Of a stretch of DNA of 43,761 nt, positions 17,180 to 25,153 are shown one piece after another. The first letter of the stretch is position 1. Every line of letters begins with the position of its first letter. Location of the stretch: the NCBI GenBank assembly GCA_945890205.1, contig CAMDCL010000008.1, positions 1-43,761 of the forward strand. The letters are read 5' to 3'. The notes beneath the pieces were generated by a model. That model was not told the origin of the DNA and searched no databases. It saw only the letters and a program-made list of their open reading frames with translations. Position numbers and translations under genes: made by a program. This stretch comes from Bifidobacterium breve. Lineage in GTDB: Bacteria; Actinomycetota; Actinomycetes; Nanopelagicales; Nanopelagicaceae.

Positions 17180-18586
17180 TCAGGGATTGATGATTTTATT
17201 CTGCAGATTTTCATCTCGCTTCCATGTGACGGGCGGGATTCGCAGACTTTGCCGTGCGCTCTCAAATTTCGAATAAAAAGTTGTCGTACTAATACCAGTT
17301 ACTTTCTCAAAGCTAAGGTAAAAGTTCTTAGTTACAGCGTAATCTTTCCAAATCTCCAAAAACTTCTGAAACCCGATTGATGCAACCATATATTCGGTAG
17401 CGATATGTCCTATGTTGTAGGAGGAAGCACGGATCTCATCCCATCCCTGATTAGGTGTGATTACTTCGTAATCAACCAATGCGTTTGCCATATGTGGCCC
17501 TCTTGGACGATTAGAAAGACTTTGTTTTCTAAAATCTGAATACTTCCCATCTAAGTAGATACTTGCGATTGCAGAAGCAATAAAGTTTGCAGATCCCTCA
17601 ACGAACCAATGGGGGAAAGAATTTTTCGCTTCTTCAAAACCATAATTCCAATGTTGACCTTCTACATTATCTGCAAGATTTATCTGAACTAAGTGAAAAT
17701 ACTCATGTGACAAAAGAGACGTGCAGAAAAGACGGCGGTTCGGGTGAGTACAATCATCGACCTTCCCAAATTGACTTTCACCATCTAGAACTACCATCCC
17801 AAAATGACTATCACGATTCATGCAGATATCTAAAAAATCGTATCTTTCATTACAACGACCTTGAGAATTTCGTAGGTTGCCACCACTCGCAAAAATTTGA
17901 GAAATCACCCATTGTTCGTCTGATCCTAAGACTGTCACGGACTTTGTCTTAAAATACTGACTAAACAACCCAGAGGTGAATTCATCAATCTTCTGTAGGT
18001 CTTCTACTTTCTTAGAATCTTTTACAGTGTCCTGCACAATAACCTGATGCTTCCTTGGACTTAATGTTTGTTCTTTGCTCCAATCCAGAAAACTCTTGAA
18101 CGCACCTTCACTCACTTTCTCAATAGCAAATTCAGTTGACCATGGAACAAAACTATTATCAATGGTCGGTGTTTTCTCTGGAGAAGGTGCTGGGGTGGGT
18201 GTTGGAGTTGGACTAACTCTTGGTGTCGAGGTCAATAACTGAACACGAAAGCCAACTCCTGGTCCTGATGAAAACTTTGGTGCTCCTACTGCACCTGCGA
18301 GATAACGCCAGGGCTTAGGAAGTGGGTCTTTATCTTTTAATTTCAGGAATTTGGAAAATAGCCCTTTACTACCCATTACTTTTGAGCAAGACATACCAAA
18401 TGTATTGACTTGATAAGTCCCTTTGGGGAATTTAACTCCAACTATGACTTCGTTTTTTGTTACTTTGTAATTGCCACAACTTGGTGTTTTTGGACCTGCA
18501 TGATCAGTTCCATAGCTCGTTATCGGAATCAGGGTAAGAGCAAGGGCAATTAACAACCCTTTGGCAATGCTCCCCTTGAATCGCAC
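17180..18586 (-). CDS. Secreted zincin-type metalloprotease-like protein
   Basis: A 468-aa protein with an N-terminal signal peptide (about 1-26), a small Cys-containing domain (37-115), a Pro/Thr/Ser-rich linker (124-141) and a large C-terminal domain with a zincin site. HEYFH is at residues 294-298 and a likely third ligand Glu330 lies in WFVEGSANF. The cysteines at 245, 255, 279 and 288 may pair extracellularly. The family is not recognised beyond gluzincin-like. The GTG start is supported by TACCAT 6 nt upstream (leaderless). Nucleotide composition looks more A+T-rich than the flanking core genes by eye. Likely an exported protease of an accessory region. Confidence 0.8.
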   Translation of the reverse strand: MRFKGSIAKGLLIALALTLIPITSYGTDHAGPKTPSCGNYKVTKNEVIVGVKFPKGTYQVNTFGMSCSKVMGSKGLFSKFLKLKDKDPLPKPWRYLAGAVGAPKFSSGPGVGFRVQLLTSTPRVSPTPTPTPAPSPEKTPTIDNSFVPWSTEFAIEKVSEGAFKSFLDWSKEQTLSPRKHQVIVQDTVKDSKKVEDLQKIDEFTSGLFSQYFKTKSVTVLGSDEQWVISQIFASGGNLRNSQGRCNERYDFLDICMNRDSHFGMVVLDGESQFGKVDDCTHPNRRLFCTSLLSHEYFHLVQINLADNVEGQHWNYGFEEAKNSFPHWFVEGSANFIASAIASIYLDGKYSDFRKQSLSNRPRGPHMANALVDYEVITPNQGWDEIRASSYNIGHIATEYMVASIGFQKFLEIWKDYAVTKNFYLSFEKVTGISTTTFYSKFESARQSLRIPPVTWKRDENLQNKIINP

Positions 18587-18592
18587 TCTAAA

Positions 18593-18714
18593 ATGGTAAT
18601 GGGCAGATCAAGCCTTTAGGGGCCTTGAGTAGACATTTCTGCTCTTAATCCTTTCTGATTATTGACTGTGAGGGCCCGTTTCACACGGACGCTGCAATTC
18701 TCAATCGTTACCAT
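18593..18714. promoter_or_regulatory. Divergent leaderless promoters
   Basis: The same hexamer TACCAT occurs at 18593-18598 on the minus strand, 6 nt before the GTG of the zincin gene, and at 18709-18714 on the plus strand, 7 nt before the GTG of the zinc-ribbon gene. Both fit leaderless -10 elements. The roughly 110 bp between them hold no gene I can support. Confidence 0.55.
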
Positions 18715-18721
18715 CTTCCCT

Positions 18722-19000
18722 GTGGCCCTATGTCTAAACCCCCAATGCCAAAAGCGGGTTCCTTCGAAAAGTAGTGAGTGTGCATATTGTGGTGGATCAG
18801 AGATTTCAGAGTTCAACAGCTATACAAAATCTGAGTCATTAAATGATGAAATTAGTATTGAGAACTTTCATAAAGTTGTTAAAAATTCAAAGCCATTCAT
18901 CGAAAGAACGATAATCAATGAGGGCGCAAAGATCTCATTCAAATCAAAACTAATAGTAAGAATTCAGTTTCTTGGAAGAAGAATTCTTCGTCGGAATTAG
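18722..19000 (+). CDS. Small zinc-ribbon protein of unknown function
   Basis: A 92-aa protein starting M-A-L-C-L-N-P-Q-C-Q, with Cys4-x4-Cys9 and Cys20-x2-Cys23 forming a zinc-ribbon, followed by an acidic/serine linker and a basic C-terminal stretch (RIQFLGRRILRRN). The frame is open up to 18662, but the GTG at 18722 puts the ribbon at the N-terminus and has TACCAT 7 nt upstream. It is A+T-rich. No family recognised; such ribbons often head regulatory or kinase-like proteins in actinobacteria, but here nothing else follows. Confidence 0.6.
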   Translation: MALCLNPQCQKRVPSKSSECAYCGGSEISEFNSYTKSESLNDEISIENFHKVVKNSKPFIERTIINEGAKISFKSKLIVRIQFLGRRILRRN

Positions 19001-19014
19001 CTCTTATTAAGCAA

Positions 19015-20226
19015 TCACACCCGTCCCGCATAAGGCATCATTCCTGGCATGCTGTAAATATCTGAGTACTTCAACCCACTCTTTGTTGAGCGCGCCTCCC
19101 ACATCATTCCGTTACCGGCATAAATCGTGATGTGGTGAATTGTGCTGATAGTTCCCTTGTAAGAGTAGAAAATGAGATCACCAGGCTCCATTTCCGCTAG
19201 CGGAATCTGCTTGGTGTATGTGTAATACAACCCAGAGTTAAGTCGATCCCAAATCGGCCAACCGAGTCCGGCTGATCGATAAGCGGCATAGACCAAACCT
19301 GAACAATCAAAGGAGTTTGGGCCTTCATCGCCCCAGACATAAGGTTTCTTTGCCAATACTTGCTTCTTCGCAAATTCAACAGCTTGCAATCTTTGTGCCT
19401 GCGTGGTTCGAGAAGTTTTGGCTCCTGTAGGACCCCCGGTCCTCCAGACTCTTGATTGACCCGTAACTTTGGTCGCTTCATTTGCTCGGGCCTCTTCAAG
19501 GATTGCAAGCTGGCGGCGCTGCTCCAGAGTAATTCTTACTTTCTTGGCAGAGGCTAAATCTTTTTGTAACTTATCTTGAACCGCTTGCAGCTTATCTACC
19601 TCTTTTTGCTGTTCAGCTTTAGCCTCATCAGCCTCTTTCTTACTCTCTTCTACCTGTGCAGTAACCACTGCTTGACGCTGCTTGGCAGCATCTGCAGCCA
19701 CCTTTGCTTCTTGCGCAATATCTTCTGCTTCTCTAAAGCGTTTTAAGGTTGTTTTATTACTGGCTCCAAGATTTTCAATAGTAGAAAGTCTTTCAACGAT
19801 CTCTTGTGGACCGGTTGCGCTAAGAACCGCCTCTAAATCCGTCAGTCCCCCGCCAGACATATAGGCGTGAACCGCAAGCTTTCCAATTTCTCGATGTGTA
19901 AAGGCCACATTGGCGATCGCTTCATTGTAGACATTTGTTGCAGCGACCGACTCGCGAGTGGCTACAACTAACTCTTGGCGAGCTCGTTGGTACTTTGCAG
20001 CAGCGTTATTGGCAATAACAGTGAGAGCCTTTAAGTTGCCTCTGGCCTTCAGTAATTTCTGGAGAGCCTCTTCAGCAACCTTTTTCTTTGCAGCCTCGAC
20101 TTTTTTGGCCGCTTCGATTTGTTTCAATGTTGGCTTGTGACTGGAGGCAAGAAGTGGGCCGCTTGGAGCAAGCAGAAGAGCACCGATTAGGGCGATTGAG
20201 ATGCCCAGAATCTTTATATTTCTCAT
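19015..20226 (-). CDS. Secreted NlpC/P60 peptidoglycan endopeptidase with coiled coil
   Basis: A 403-aa protein with a signal peptide (1-28), a long Lys/Ala/Glu-rich coiled coil (about 33-250) and a C-terminal NlpC/P60 domain (about 280-400), the RipA/CwlO-like layout used for daughter-cell separation under FtsX-type control (family knowledge). Catalytic Cys308 is in FDCSG and His365 in HHITIYAGNG. In the third position of the usual triad, where its neighbour has His, it has Glu377 (MMWEAR). The ATG overlaps the stop of the upstream paralogue (TAATG), so the two are one operon. Confidence 0.9.
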   Translation of the reverse strand: MRNIKILGISIALIGALLLAPSGPLLASSHKPTLKQIEAAKKVEAAKKKVAEEALQKLLKARGNLKALTVIANNAAAKYQRARQELVVATRESVAATNVYNEAIANVAFTHREIGKLAVHAYMSGGGLTDLEAVLSATGPQEIVERLSTIENLGASNKTTLKRFREAEDIAQEAKVAADAAKQRQAVVTAQVEESKKEADEAKAEQQKEVDKLQAVQDKLQKDLASAKKVRITLEQRRQLAILEEARANEATKVTGQSRVWRTGGPTGAKTSRTTQAQRLQAVEFAKKQVLAKKPYVWGDEGPNSFDCSGLVYAAYRSAGLGWPIWDRLNSGLYYTYTKQIPLAEMEPGDLIFYSYKGTISTIHHITIYAGNGMMWEARSTKSGLKYSDIYSMPGMMPYAGRV

Positions 20227-21224
20227 TAGAGTCTTTTCGCAGCTACAAATGGTTTTGATCCAAACTTTTTAGTCATAGCTACAACTTCAACTCTCTTTCC
20301 GGGCCGAGGCGCATGAACCATTTTTCCGCCCCCCATATATATAGAGACATGACTAATTGGTCTACCAAAGAAGACTAAATCCCCAGGCTTTAGTGATCCA
20401 TATGAAATTGATTTGCCATATTTTACTTGTATCCGAGAAGAATGTGGCAGAGAGACACCAGCTTTTTGAAAGGCTCTCATTGTCAGCCCTGAGCAATCCC
20501 ATCGAGTTGGACCTGCGGCGGCCCACACATAGATGTCACCGACTTGCGCTAATGCATATCGCAATGCAAGTGATCCTCGGGAGTTATCACCTTTGAATGA
20601 GGTCGCGTATTTTTTAGAGTCTTTAAGAATTTTACTCTCTCGTGCCGCTTCTTCAGCTGCTAACCGCTCTCTATCCTCTTTCTTTAAAGATTTGAGGATT
20701 TTCTCTGCCCGCTGAAGGGCCGCCTTTGCTTGCGTGATCTCTCGATTGAGCTTGGCCTGTTGTGCCTTCAATAGTGTGGTCCGGTCTGAAACAACTATTT
20801 GTGAAGCCTCGACCCTTTGCTTGTTTGTCTCAAACTCTCGTAACTGTTCAGAGTAACCTCGAGAGAGCACATCAAGGGTTGCAGCATCTGAGAGAAACTT
20901 GGTTGGATCGGCTGAGAAGAGTAGTTCGAGACCTTGCCCTAATCCATTCGCTTTGTATTGAGCGATCGCAATTTGAGCCAAAAACTTCGCTGAAGCATCT
21001 AGCTCCTTACGTAATCCCTCCTCTTTTTTGCGAAGGACACTTGTTTCAGCTTGGAGCTGCCTAATGCGAATAGTTGCCTCATTTGCTGCTTCATACTTTG
21101 CAGCGGCAAGGGTTCGCAACTTATCTACCTCTCGTTGTGCACTTTCCACAGTTGGGGCAGCAACCGCAATTGAGGATGACAAAAAGAGAAAGAGCCAGAT
21201 CATGACACTAAACTTCTTCAACAT
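20226..21224 (-). CDS. Secreted NlpC/P60 peptidoglycan endopeptidase with coiled coil
   Basis: A 332-aa paralogue of the following gene: signal peptide (1-23, cleavage after V-A-A), coiled coil (about 25-200) and an NlpC/P60 domain (about 215-332) with the complete triad Cys244 (DCSG), His292 (SHVSIY) and His304 (MVHAPRPG). It cleaves D-Glu to diamino acid bonds in peptidoglycan stem peptides. The coiled coil is shorter than in its partner. GGGGAGG lies about 9 nt before the ATG. It is the first gene of a two-gene operon, which suggests the proteins act together in cell separation or wall turnover. Confidence 0.9.
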   Translation of the reverse strand: MLKKFSVMIWLFLFLSSSIAVAAPTVESAQREVDKLRTLAAAKYEAANEATIRIRQLQAETSVLRKKEEGLRKELDASAKFLAQIAIAQYKANGLGQGLELLFSADPTKFLSDAATLDVLSRGYSEQLREFETNKQRVEASQIVVSDRTTLLKAQQAKLNREITQAKAALQRAEKILKSLKKEDRERLAAEEAARESKILKDSKKYATSFKGDNSRGSLALRYALAQVGDIYVWAAAGPTRWDCSGLTMRAFQKAGVSLPHSSRIQVKYGKSISYGSLKPGDLVFFGRPISHVSIYMGGGKMVHAPRPGKRVEVVAMTKKFGSKPFVAAKRL

Positions 21225-21384
21225 GGCAAGCCTCCCCTCCTTAAACTCTATCAGGGGCTCTCTTTCTAGACCCTTCCAACCATGAGCCCTCGCCTAAATT
21301 CACAGAGTTTTCTGATATTCCTGATTAATTCATGAGAAGTTTCGGGTTGCAGGGGTGAACTTATATCTTTAACCTAATATACAT

Positions 21385-21897
21385 ATGAAAAGAATTCTTG
21401 CCTTAATTTTGGCACTTGGTCTCTTGACTGGATGTGCAGCAACTTCACAGGTCAACTCCGAATACAGCGGCGCAGATATCGATTTTGCCGAGATGATGAT
21501 TCCGCATCACGAACAAGCGATTGTTATGTCTGACATTGCATTGACTAACTCAAGTAGTGAAGAGATTCTGGTACTTGCTCGAGAGATAAAGGCAGCTCAA
21601 TCTCCCGAAATTGAATTAATGAAGAGTTGGAGTGGTGTTAACGCTTCTACTCATATGGGGCACATGATGGATGGAATGTTAAGTGATAGTCAGATCCAGC
21701 AGCTGCGGGACTCAGAGGGAGCATCTTTTGATCGCCTCTTTCTTGAAGGGATGATCGCCCACCATGAAGGAGCGATCACTATGGCTCAAGATGTAATTGG
21801 CTCTAATAATAAAGAGGTCGCAGCGTTAGCTGCAGCAATAATTGAAGCCCAAGAAAAAGAGATTGCACTCATGAAGGATTTACTAAAGCGCTACTAG
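21385..21897 (+). CDS. DUF305 lipoprotein (double His-His motif, probably metal binding)
   Basis: A 170-aa exported lipoprotein: hydrophobic leader with lipobox LLTGC (Cys17), then a ferritin-like DUF305 helical domain with MMIPHHEQA (His41-His42) and its repeat MIAHHEGA (His126-His127), plus a Met/His-rich loop (HMGHMMDGM, 90-98). DUF305 members are associated with copper or other metal handling; function here is inferred. A single PHO-like 11-mer with no second unit lies 30-40 nt upstream on the opposite strand and is not counted as a box. The TAG stop is part of the next gene's -10 element. Confidence 0.88.
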   Translation: MKRILALILALGLLTGCAATSQVNSEYSGADIDFAEMMIPHHEQAIVMSDIALTNSSSEEILVLAREIKAAQSPEIELMKSWSGVNASTHMGHMMDGMLSDSQIQQLRDSEGASFDRLFLEGMIAHHEGAITMAQDVIGSNNKEVAALAAAIIEAQEKEIALMKDLLKRY

Positions 21898-21900
21898 ACT
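21895..21900 (+). promoter_or_regulatory. TAGACT -10 element built on a stop codon
   Basis: The TAG stop of the DUF305 gene plus ACT forms TAGACT, 6 nt before the next ATG at 21907, the spacing of a leaderless start. The same arrangement recurs at 32405-32410 and 38247-38252. Confidence 0.55.
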
Positions 21901-21906
21901 CTGCAT

Positions 21907-22230
21907 ATGCTTGGTGGAATCAATAACGCACTCTTTCTACAGTCCTTTGGCGGTTTTGTTGGCTTAGCTTTATTGATCCTTGTTCTCAAATGGGGTTTTT
22001 CATCGAATAAGCGTCTAATAATTACTCCGATAAAAGCCGGAAAGAAGGATCAGTACGGTTTGCTTAAACCGTTACAAACTCCAAGCAACTACATTGAAGC
22101 TCAGATGAGTTTGCAGAAGTTGGTAGATGCCAATATCAAAGCCACCTTGACTCAGACATTGGATGGTCCTCAGTTAATGGTGTTTGAGCGAGATCTCAAA
22201 GTTGCCAACGCCATTCTGAAACTGGATTAA
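21907..22230 (+). CDS. Small membrane protein with DUF2007-like C-terminal domain
   Basis: A 107-aa protein with one membrane helix (about 13-30) and a compact soluble domain. The pattern L-L-K-P-L-Q...AQMSLQKLVDANIKATL...QLMVFERDLKVANAIL resembles the small DUF2007 (putative signal-transducing) fold, in which a buried ferredoxin-like half ends in V-x-x-x-D-L-x-x-A. The assignment is by pattern only. It starts 9 nt after the DUF305 gene but appears to have its own leaderless promoter (TAGACT, 6 nt). Confidence 0.65.
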   Translation: MLGGINNALFLQSFGGFVGLALLILVLKWGFSSNKRLIITPIKAGKKDQYGLLKPLQTPSNYIEAQMSLQKLVDANIKATLTQTLDGPQLMVFERDLKVANAILKLD

Positions 22231-22245
22231 ATCCTGAGCTCTGAT

Positions 22246-23127
22246 CTATCTGCCGATACGAAGTAACCACTCTTTAAACTCTTGTAGATATGATTTGGTA
22301 CCTGTTGGTGTCAAATTAGGAGTGGTGACAAATTCTGAATTTGCTTTGACAAATAATTCGCCCATTAACTCCTCCATACTATAAAAACCTGGATCTCGTA
22401 CTTCGAGTTCCTTCAAGGCAAACTTTGCACCATTTCCAAAGGCTTCACGTGCAATAGATTCATGCTTCAAACGTACTGTTTGATATGGAAACCCAAATAA
22501 GACTTCATGTACGCCAATAATTCCCCCAGCCCTTACCGTAAGAATCTCATCTTCGTTGTAGGACAGAGCCTGAGCTATCTTCCGAGCAGTTCCCGATACC
22601 TCTACTTTTGTCTTAAAGTGTTCCTCCATTATTGAAATGTCGGCAAAGGGTGCGATTTTTTGCAGAGTCTTTGCTGCAATGATTAGAAAGTTGATCCCTA
22701 AGGTTATGTTTGGAGACCAGAGTACTTTTGTACTCTGGCCATACAGTTTTAGAGTTCTCAGTCTGTTCTCTGGAAGTGAGGAGATAGCCGAAATAATGGT
22801 GATGCCTCGTTCTGCGGCAACTGCACCGTAGTAATCCATGCCTGTTTCAGAACTAAAATCAATTATCGCATCAACAGGACAATTTTCTTGAAGTGTTTCA
22901 AAGTCCACATCCTCAATCCAGTGGATTGAACCATCTTCGTCAGAATCGATGCCCAGAAACTCTGGAACGGAACGATTTTCAAGCACTCTAGATTTTCGCA
23001 CCACCCACACCAGATCAATGGTTTTGTCCATTAGCAGCACCGCTGCCACAGCTCGACCAGTCTTACCAAATCCAATTAAGCCAACTTTTGTTCGCTCTTC
23101 TTTTGGCAGAAAATCAATTGTTGTCAT
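22246..23127 (-). CDS. DapB-like (dihydrodipicolinate reductase-like) oxidoreductase
   Basis: A 293-aa protein with an N-terminal Rossmann fold (GLIGFGKTGRAV, residues 16-27), the DapB-type hinge segment SPNITLGINFL and the C-terminal segments EEHFKTKVEVSGTA and RAGGIIGVHEVLF, which parallel DapB's EMHH..K.D.PSGTA and R.G.I.GEH.V.F. The DapB catalytic HH pair is replaced by E-H-F, and the family's PSGTA by VSGTA, so true lysine-pathway activity is doubtful. More likely a divergent DapB-fold dehydrogenase of unknown substrate. The ATG has TACCGT 6 nt upstream (leaderless). A perfect 9-bp inverted repeat lies inside the gene. Confidence 0.75.
   Translation of the reverse strand: MTTIDFLPKEERTKVGLIGFGKTGRAVAAVLLMDKTIDLVWVVRKSRVLENRSVPEFLGIDSDEDGSIHWIEDVDFETLQENCPVDAIIDFSSETGMDYYGAVAAERGITIISAISSLPENRLRTLKLYGQSTKVLWSPNITLGINFLIIAAKTLQKIAPFADISIMEEHFKTKVEVSGTARKIAQALSYNEDEILTVRAGGIIGVHEVLFGFPYQTVRLKHESIAREAFGNGAKFALKELEVRDPGFYSMEELMGELFVKANSEFVTTPNLTPTGTKSYLQEFKEWLLRIGR
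22717..22738. repeat. Perfect 9-bp inverted repeat inside a coding sequence
   Basis: CCAGAGTAC and GTACTCTGG flank a TTTT loop. The hairpin lies in the middle of the DapB-like gene and is not followed by a T-run on either strand, so it is not a terminator. Confidence 0.6.
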
Positions 23128-23222
23128 ACATCGACGGTAAGCCTTGTGACAGAGTCATGCACCAACAAATGCATGTGAAACCCCTGTGAATATGCCGAAC
23201 TTTATTTCATGAGAGAGAAGCT

Positions 23223-24170
23223 TTACACAATATTGTCTCGACCTAAGCGTAGATTCATTGCATCTATAGCTTTACCAAATTCGGGGGTATCGATCTCTTT
23301 CCGCCAACGCCCAGATGATGCATTCTCTGCCGTCATGTTGCTGGCGTGAAAGGCGCGCATAGCTGGCTCATCTTGTAACTGCAAAAAATTTAAGATCTTG
23401 TTGTAGCTATCTTGTGGAGAATTCATGACTAAATCTTCTAGAGTTATAAACAACACTTGATTTGGTGGCACTGACTGAAGAGCCTCGTGATCAGCTCGCA
23501 AGCGAGACTCGATCCACTCAACACCTTCCAAAGGGGTATTAGGTCCCCAATCTTTGGTTAGCAATGAGGCAATCACATCTCTAGGATCTCTACGAATCAC
23601 TATGAACTTGGCTTCTGGAAACAACTTAATCAATCGATGCGAGTATGAGATATTCATGGGGGTTGTTTCAGCCCAAAACTTTTCTCTATTTCGGCCCTTT
23701 TGTAATTTGATAAATGACTTCATAAATTTTCGAGCTTGCCGAATTGGATTTCTCTTAATATTTTGGGTGTACTTTTCTAATAACTTTTGTAGATCTTTCT
23801 TTTCAATGCCTGCGTGAAGACCAGGCCCATGAGGAGCTGGTGCATCGATCTCCCACCACTTATGCCACAGTTTGGTACTGAACTCCTCAAATCGGTTTTG
23901 CCTCTGTGACACCTCTTTTTGCACACGTTTACGGTAAGTTCGATAATGGATAATTGAGATCTTCTCTCGGCTATCAGGTAGTGCGCTCAGAGAACCAAAA
24001 ACAACATCCAAAAAGCCGCCACGATTGGCTAAGAATTTAATCTCAGTTGGGTTACTCGTGCGCACATGTGAGTGCTCATTGAGCAGATCACCGAGCACCG
24101 TGGTGCCGCTGCGCCCCGTGCCGCCGATAAAGACTGGCATTACGCTGTGAATTCTCCCTGAATTGCGCAT
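23223..24170 (-). CDS. PAPS-dependent sulfotransferase
   Basis: A 315-aa sulfotransferase of the Sulfotransfer_3-like kind. The 5'-phosphosulfate loop GGTGRSGTT is at residues 17-25 and the 3'-phosphate-binding segment RRDPRDVIAS lies near 198-207; the KFWAETTP and FPEAKFIVI elements are typical. It transfers sulfate from PAPS to an unknown acceptor, probably a carbohydrate or lipid. No signal peptide or membrane segment is seen, so it should act in the cytosol. TATTCT lies 6 nt before the ATG. Head-to-head with a clear paralogue, with only 50 bp between starts. Confidence 0.87.
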   Translation of the reverse strand: MRNSGRIHSVMPVFIGGTGRSGTTVLGDLLNEHSHVRTSNPTEIKFLANRGGFLDVVFGSLSALPDSREKISIIHYRTYRKRVQKEVSQRQNRFEEFSTKLWHKWWEIDAPAPHGPGLHAGIEKKDLQKLLEKYTQNIKRNPIRQARKFMKSFIKLQKGRNREKFWAETTPMNISYSHRLIKLFPEAKFIVIRRDPRDVIASLLTKDWGPNTPLEGVEWIESRLRADHEALQSVPPNQVLFITLEDLVMNSPQDSYNKILNFLQLQDEPAMRAFHASNMTAENASSGRWRKEIDTPEFGKAIDAMNLRLGRDNIV

Positions 24171-24176
24171 ATCGCA

Positions 24177-24214
24177 AGAATAAGCCCTAAAAAGTAAAAT
24201 TGCACCACTACAGT
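24177..24214. promoter_or_regulatory. Overlapping divergent promoters of the sulfotransferase pair
   Basis: TATTCT on the minus strand (24177-24182) is 6 nt before one ATG, and TACAGT on the plus strand (24209-24214) is 6 nt before the other start, a GTG. Only 26 bp separate the two hexamers, so their -35 regions must overlap and the two genes may be co-regulated or mutually exclusive. Confidence 0.6.
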
Positions 24215-24220
24215 ATTGAG

Positions 24221-25153
24221 GTGGCCACTGATTTCACTCCGATCTTTACTGGTGGAACCGGTCGCAGTGGAACCACAATCATCGTAAATCTACTCACGCG
24301 GCACCCAAAATTTCATGCAAGCCTGCCCCGCGAGATTAAGTATCTGACTGATCGTAAAGGGTTGATTGATTTTAATTTTAGAAGGCCTCTGACTGAGGAA
24401 CGCTCCCTCAAAGAACTTCGTAACTCAATTGCAGCAAGAGTTATGCCAATAATGGGTAGAAGTAGCTTTGATCTCTTCTCTTCAAGGATTCATGGGCGTT
24501 GGTGGAGTGAGATCGGGAAAAAGGGCAATCAACGTGGACTTATCCAGGGGATCTCATTAGATGTTCTAGAAAAGGCGTTAAAAAGCTTTGAATCTAGTCA
24601 CAAAAAAAATCCTAAGGAAGCAGCCAGAGATTTTTTCTTTTCACTATCTAGTGCTCAGATAAGTTCAAATGAGATTGCATACTTTGGTGATTCAACACCG
24701 ACAAATATGATTAATGCCAAGTACATCTACAAGATTTTTCCGGAAGCAAAGTTTATTAACATGATTCGTGATGGTCGTGATGTGGCACTGTCTGTCTCGA
24801 AGGAAAGATGGGGGCCTGCAACTCCAGAGAAGGCACTTGTTTGGTGGGAAAAAAGGATTGTGCATGCCCATAATTCACTGGCACAGGTACCACAAAACTC
24901 CAAGCTCGAGCTTCGGCTAGAGGATCTAGTGGTCCATCAACGAGAGGAAAGTTACTCAATTCTTCTGACCTTCCTTGGGCTTGAAGATCACCCCACAATG
25001 AGAAAGTATTTTGATGAGCAAATGCTCGTTGAAAAAATGCACTCTGGTGAATGGCAGAACCAAGTAACAAACCCTGAAAAGTTTGGAATGATTTACCAGA
25101 AGATTCTTCGTCGCCTTAGAAAAAAGGGTATCTTTATTGAAAAACTGTACTAA
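24221..25153 (+). CDS. PAPS-dependent sulfotransferase
   Basis: A 310-aa paralogue of the divergent gene. GGTGRSGTT is at residues 11-19, and the matching 3'-phosphate segment RDGRDVALS and FPEAKF element sit in the same relative places; a shared HGRWW / HKWWE element and WGPATP / WGPNTP element show common descent of the pair. The acceptor is unknown. The frame is open from a TTG at 24200, but the GTG at 24221 is 6 nt after TACAGT. The stop overlaps the convergent TauE gene by 4 nt, joining this gene to the PAPS operon. Confidence 0.87.
   Translation: MATDFTPIFTGGTGRSGTTIIVNLLTRHPKFHASLPREIKYLTDRKGLIDFNFRRPLTEERSLKELRNSIAARVMPIMGRSSFDLFSSRIHGRWWSEIGKKGNQRGLIQGISLDVLEKALKSFESSHKKNPKEAARDFFFSLSSAQISSNEIAYFGDSTPTNMINAKYIYKIFPEAKFINMIRDGRDVALSVSKERWGPATPEKALVWWEKRIVHAHNSLAQVPQNSKLELRLEDLVVHQREESYSILLTFLGLEDHPTMRKYFDEQMLVEKMHSGEWQNQVTNPEKFGMIYQKILRRLRKKGIFIEKLY

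Noticed and set aside
17035-17265. 76-aa minus-strand frame between tRNA-Lys and the zincin
   Set aside because: It runs into the tRNA and overlaps the zincin gene; no start signal or domain.
17587-17952. 121-aa plus-strand frame opposite the zincin gene
   Set aside because: It is a shadow of the minus-strand gene, which has signal peptide, HEYFH motif and promoter; the shadow has no start signal and no recognisable domain.
21345-21365. Possible PHO box before the DUF305 gene (GTTCACC on the minus strand)
   Set aside because: Only one unit fits, and its orientation is opposite to the gene; the neighbouring 11-mer does not match.
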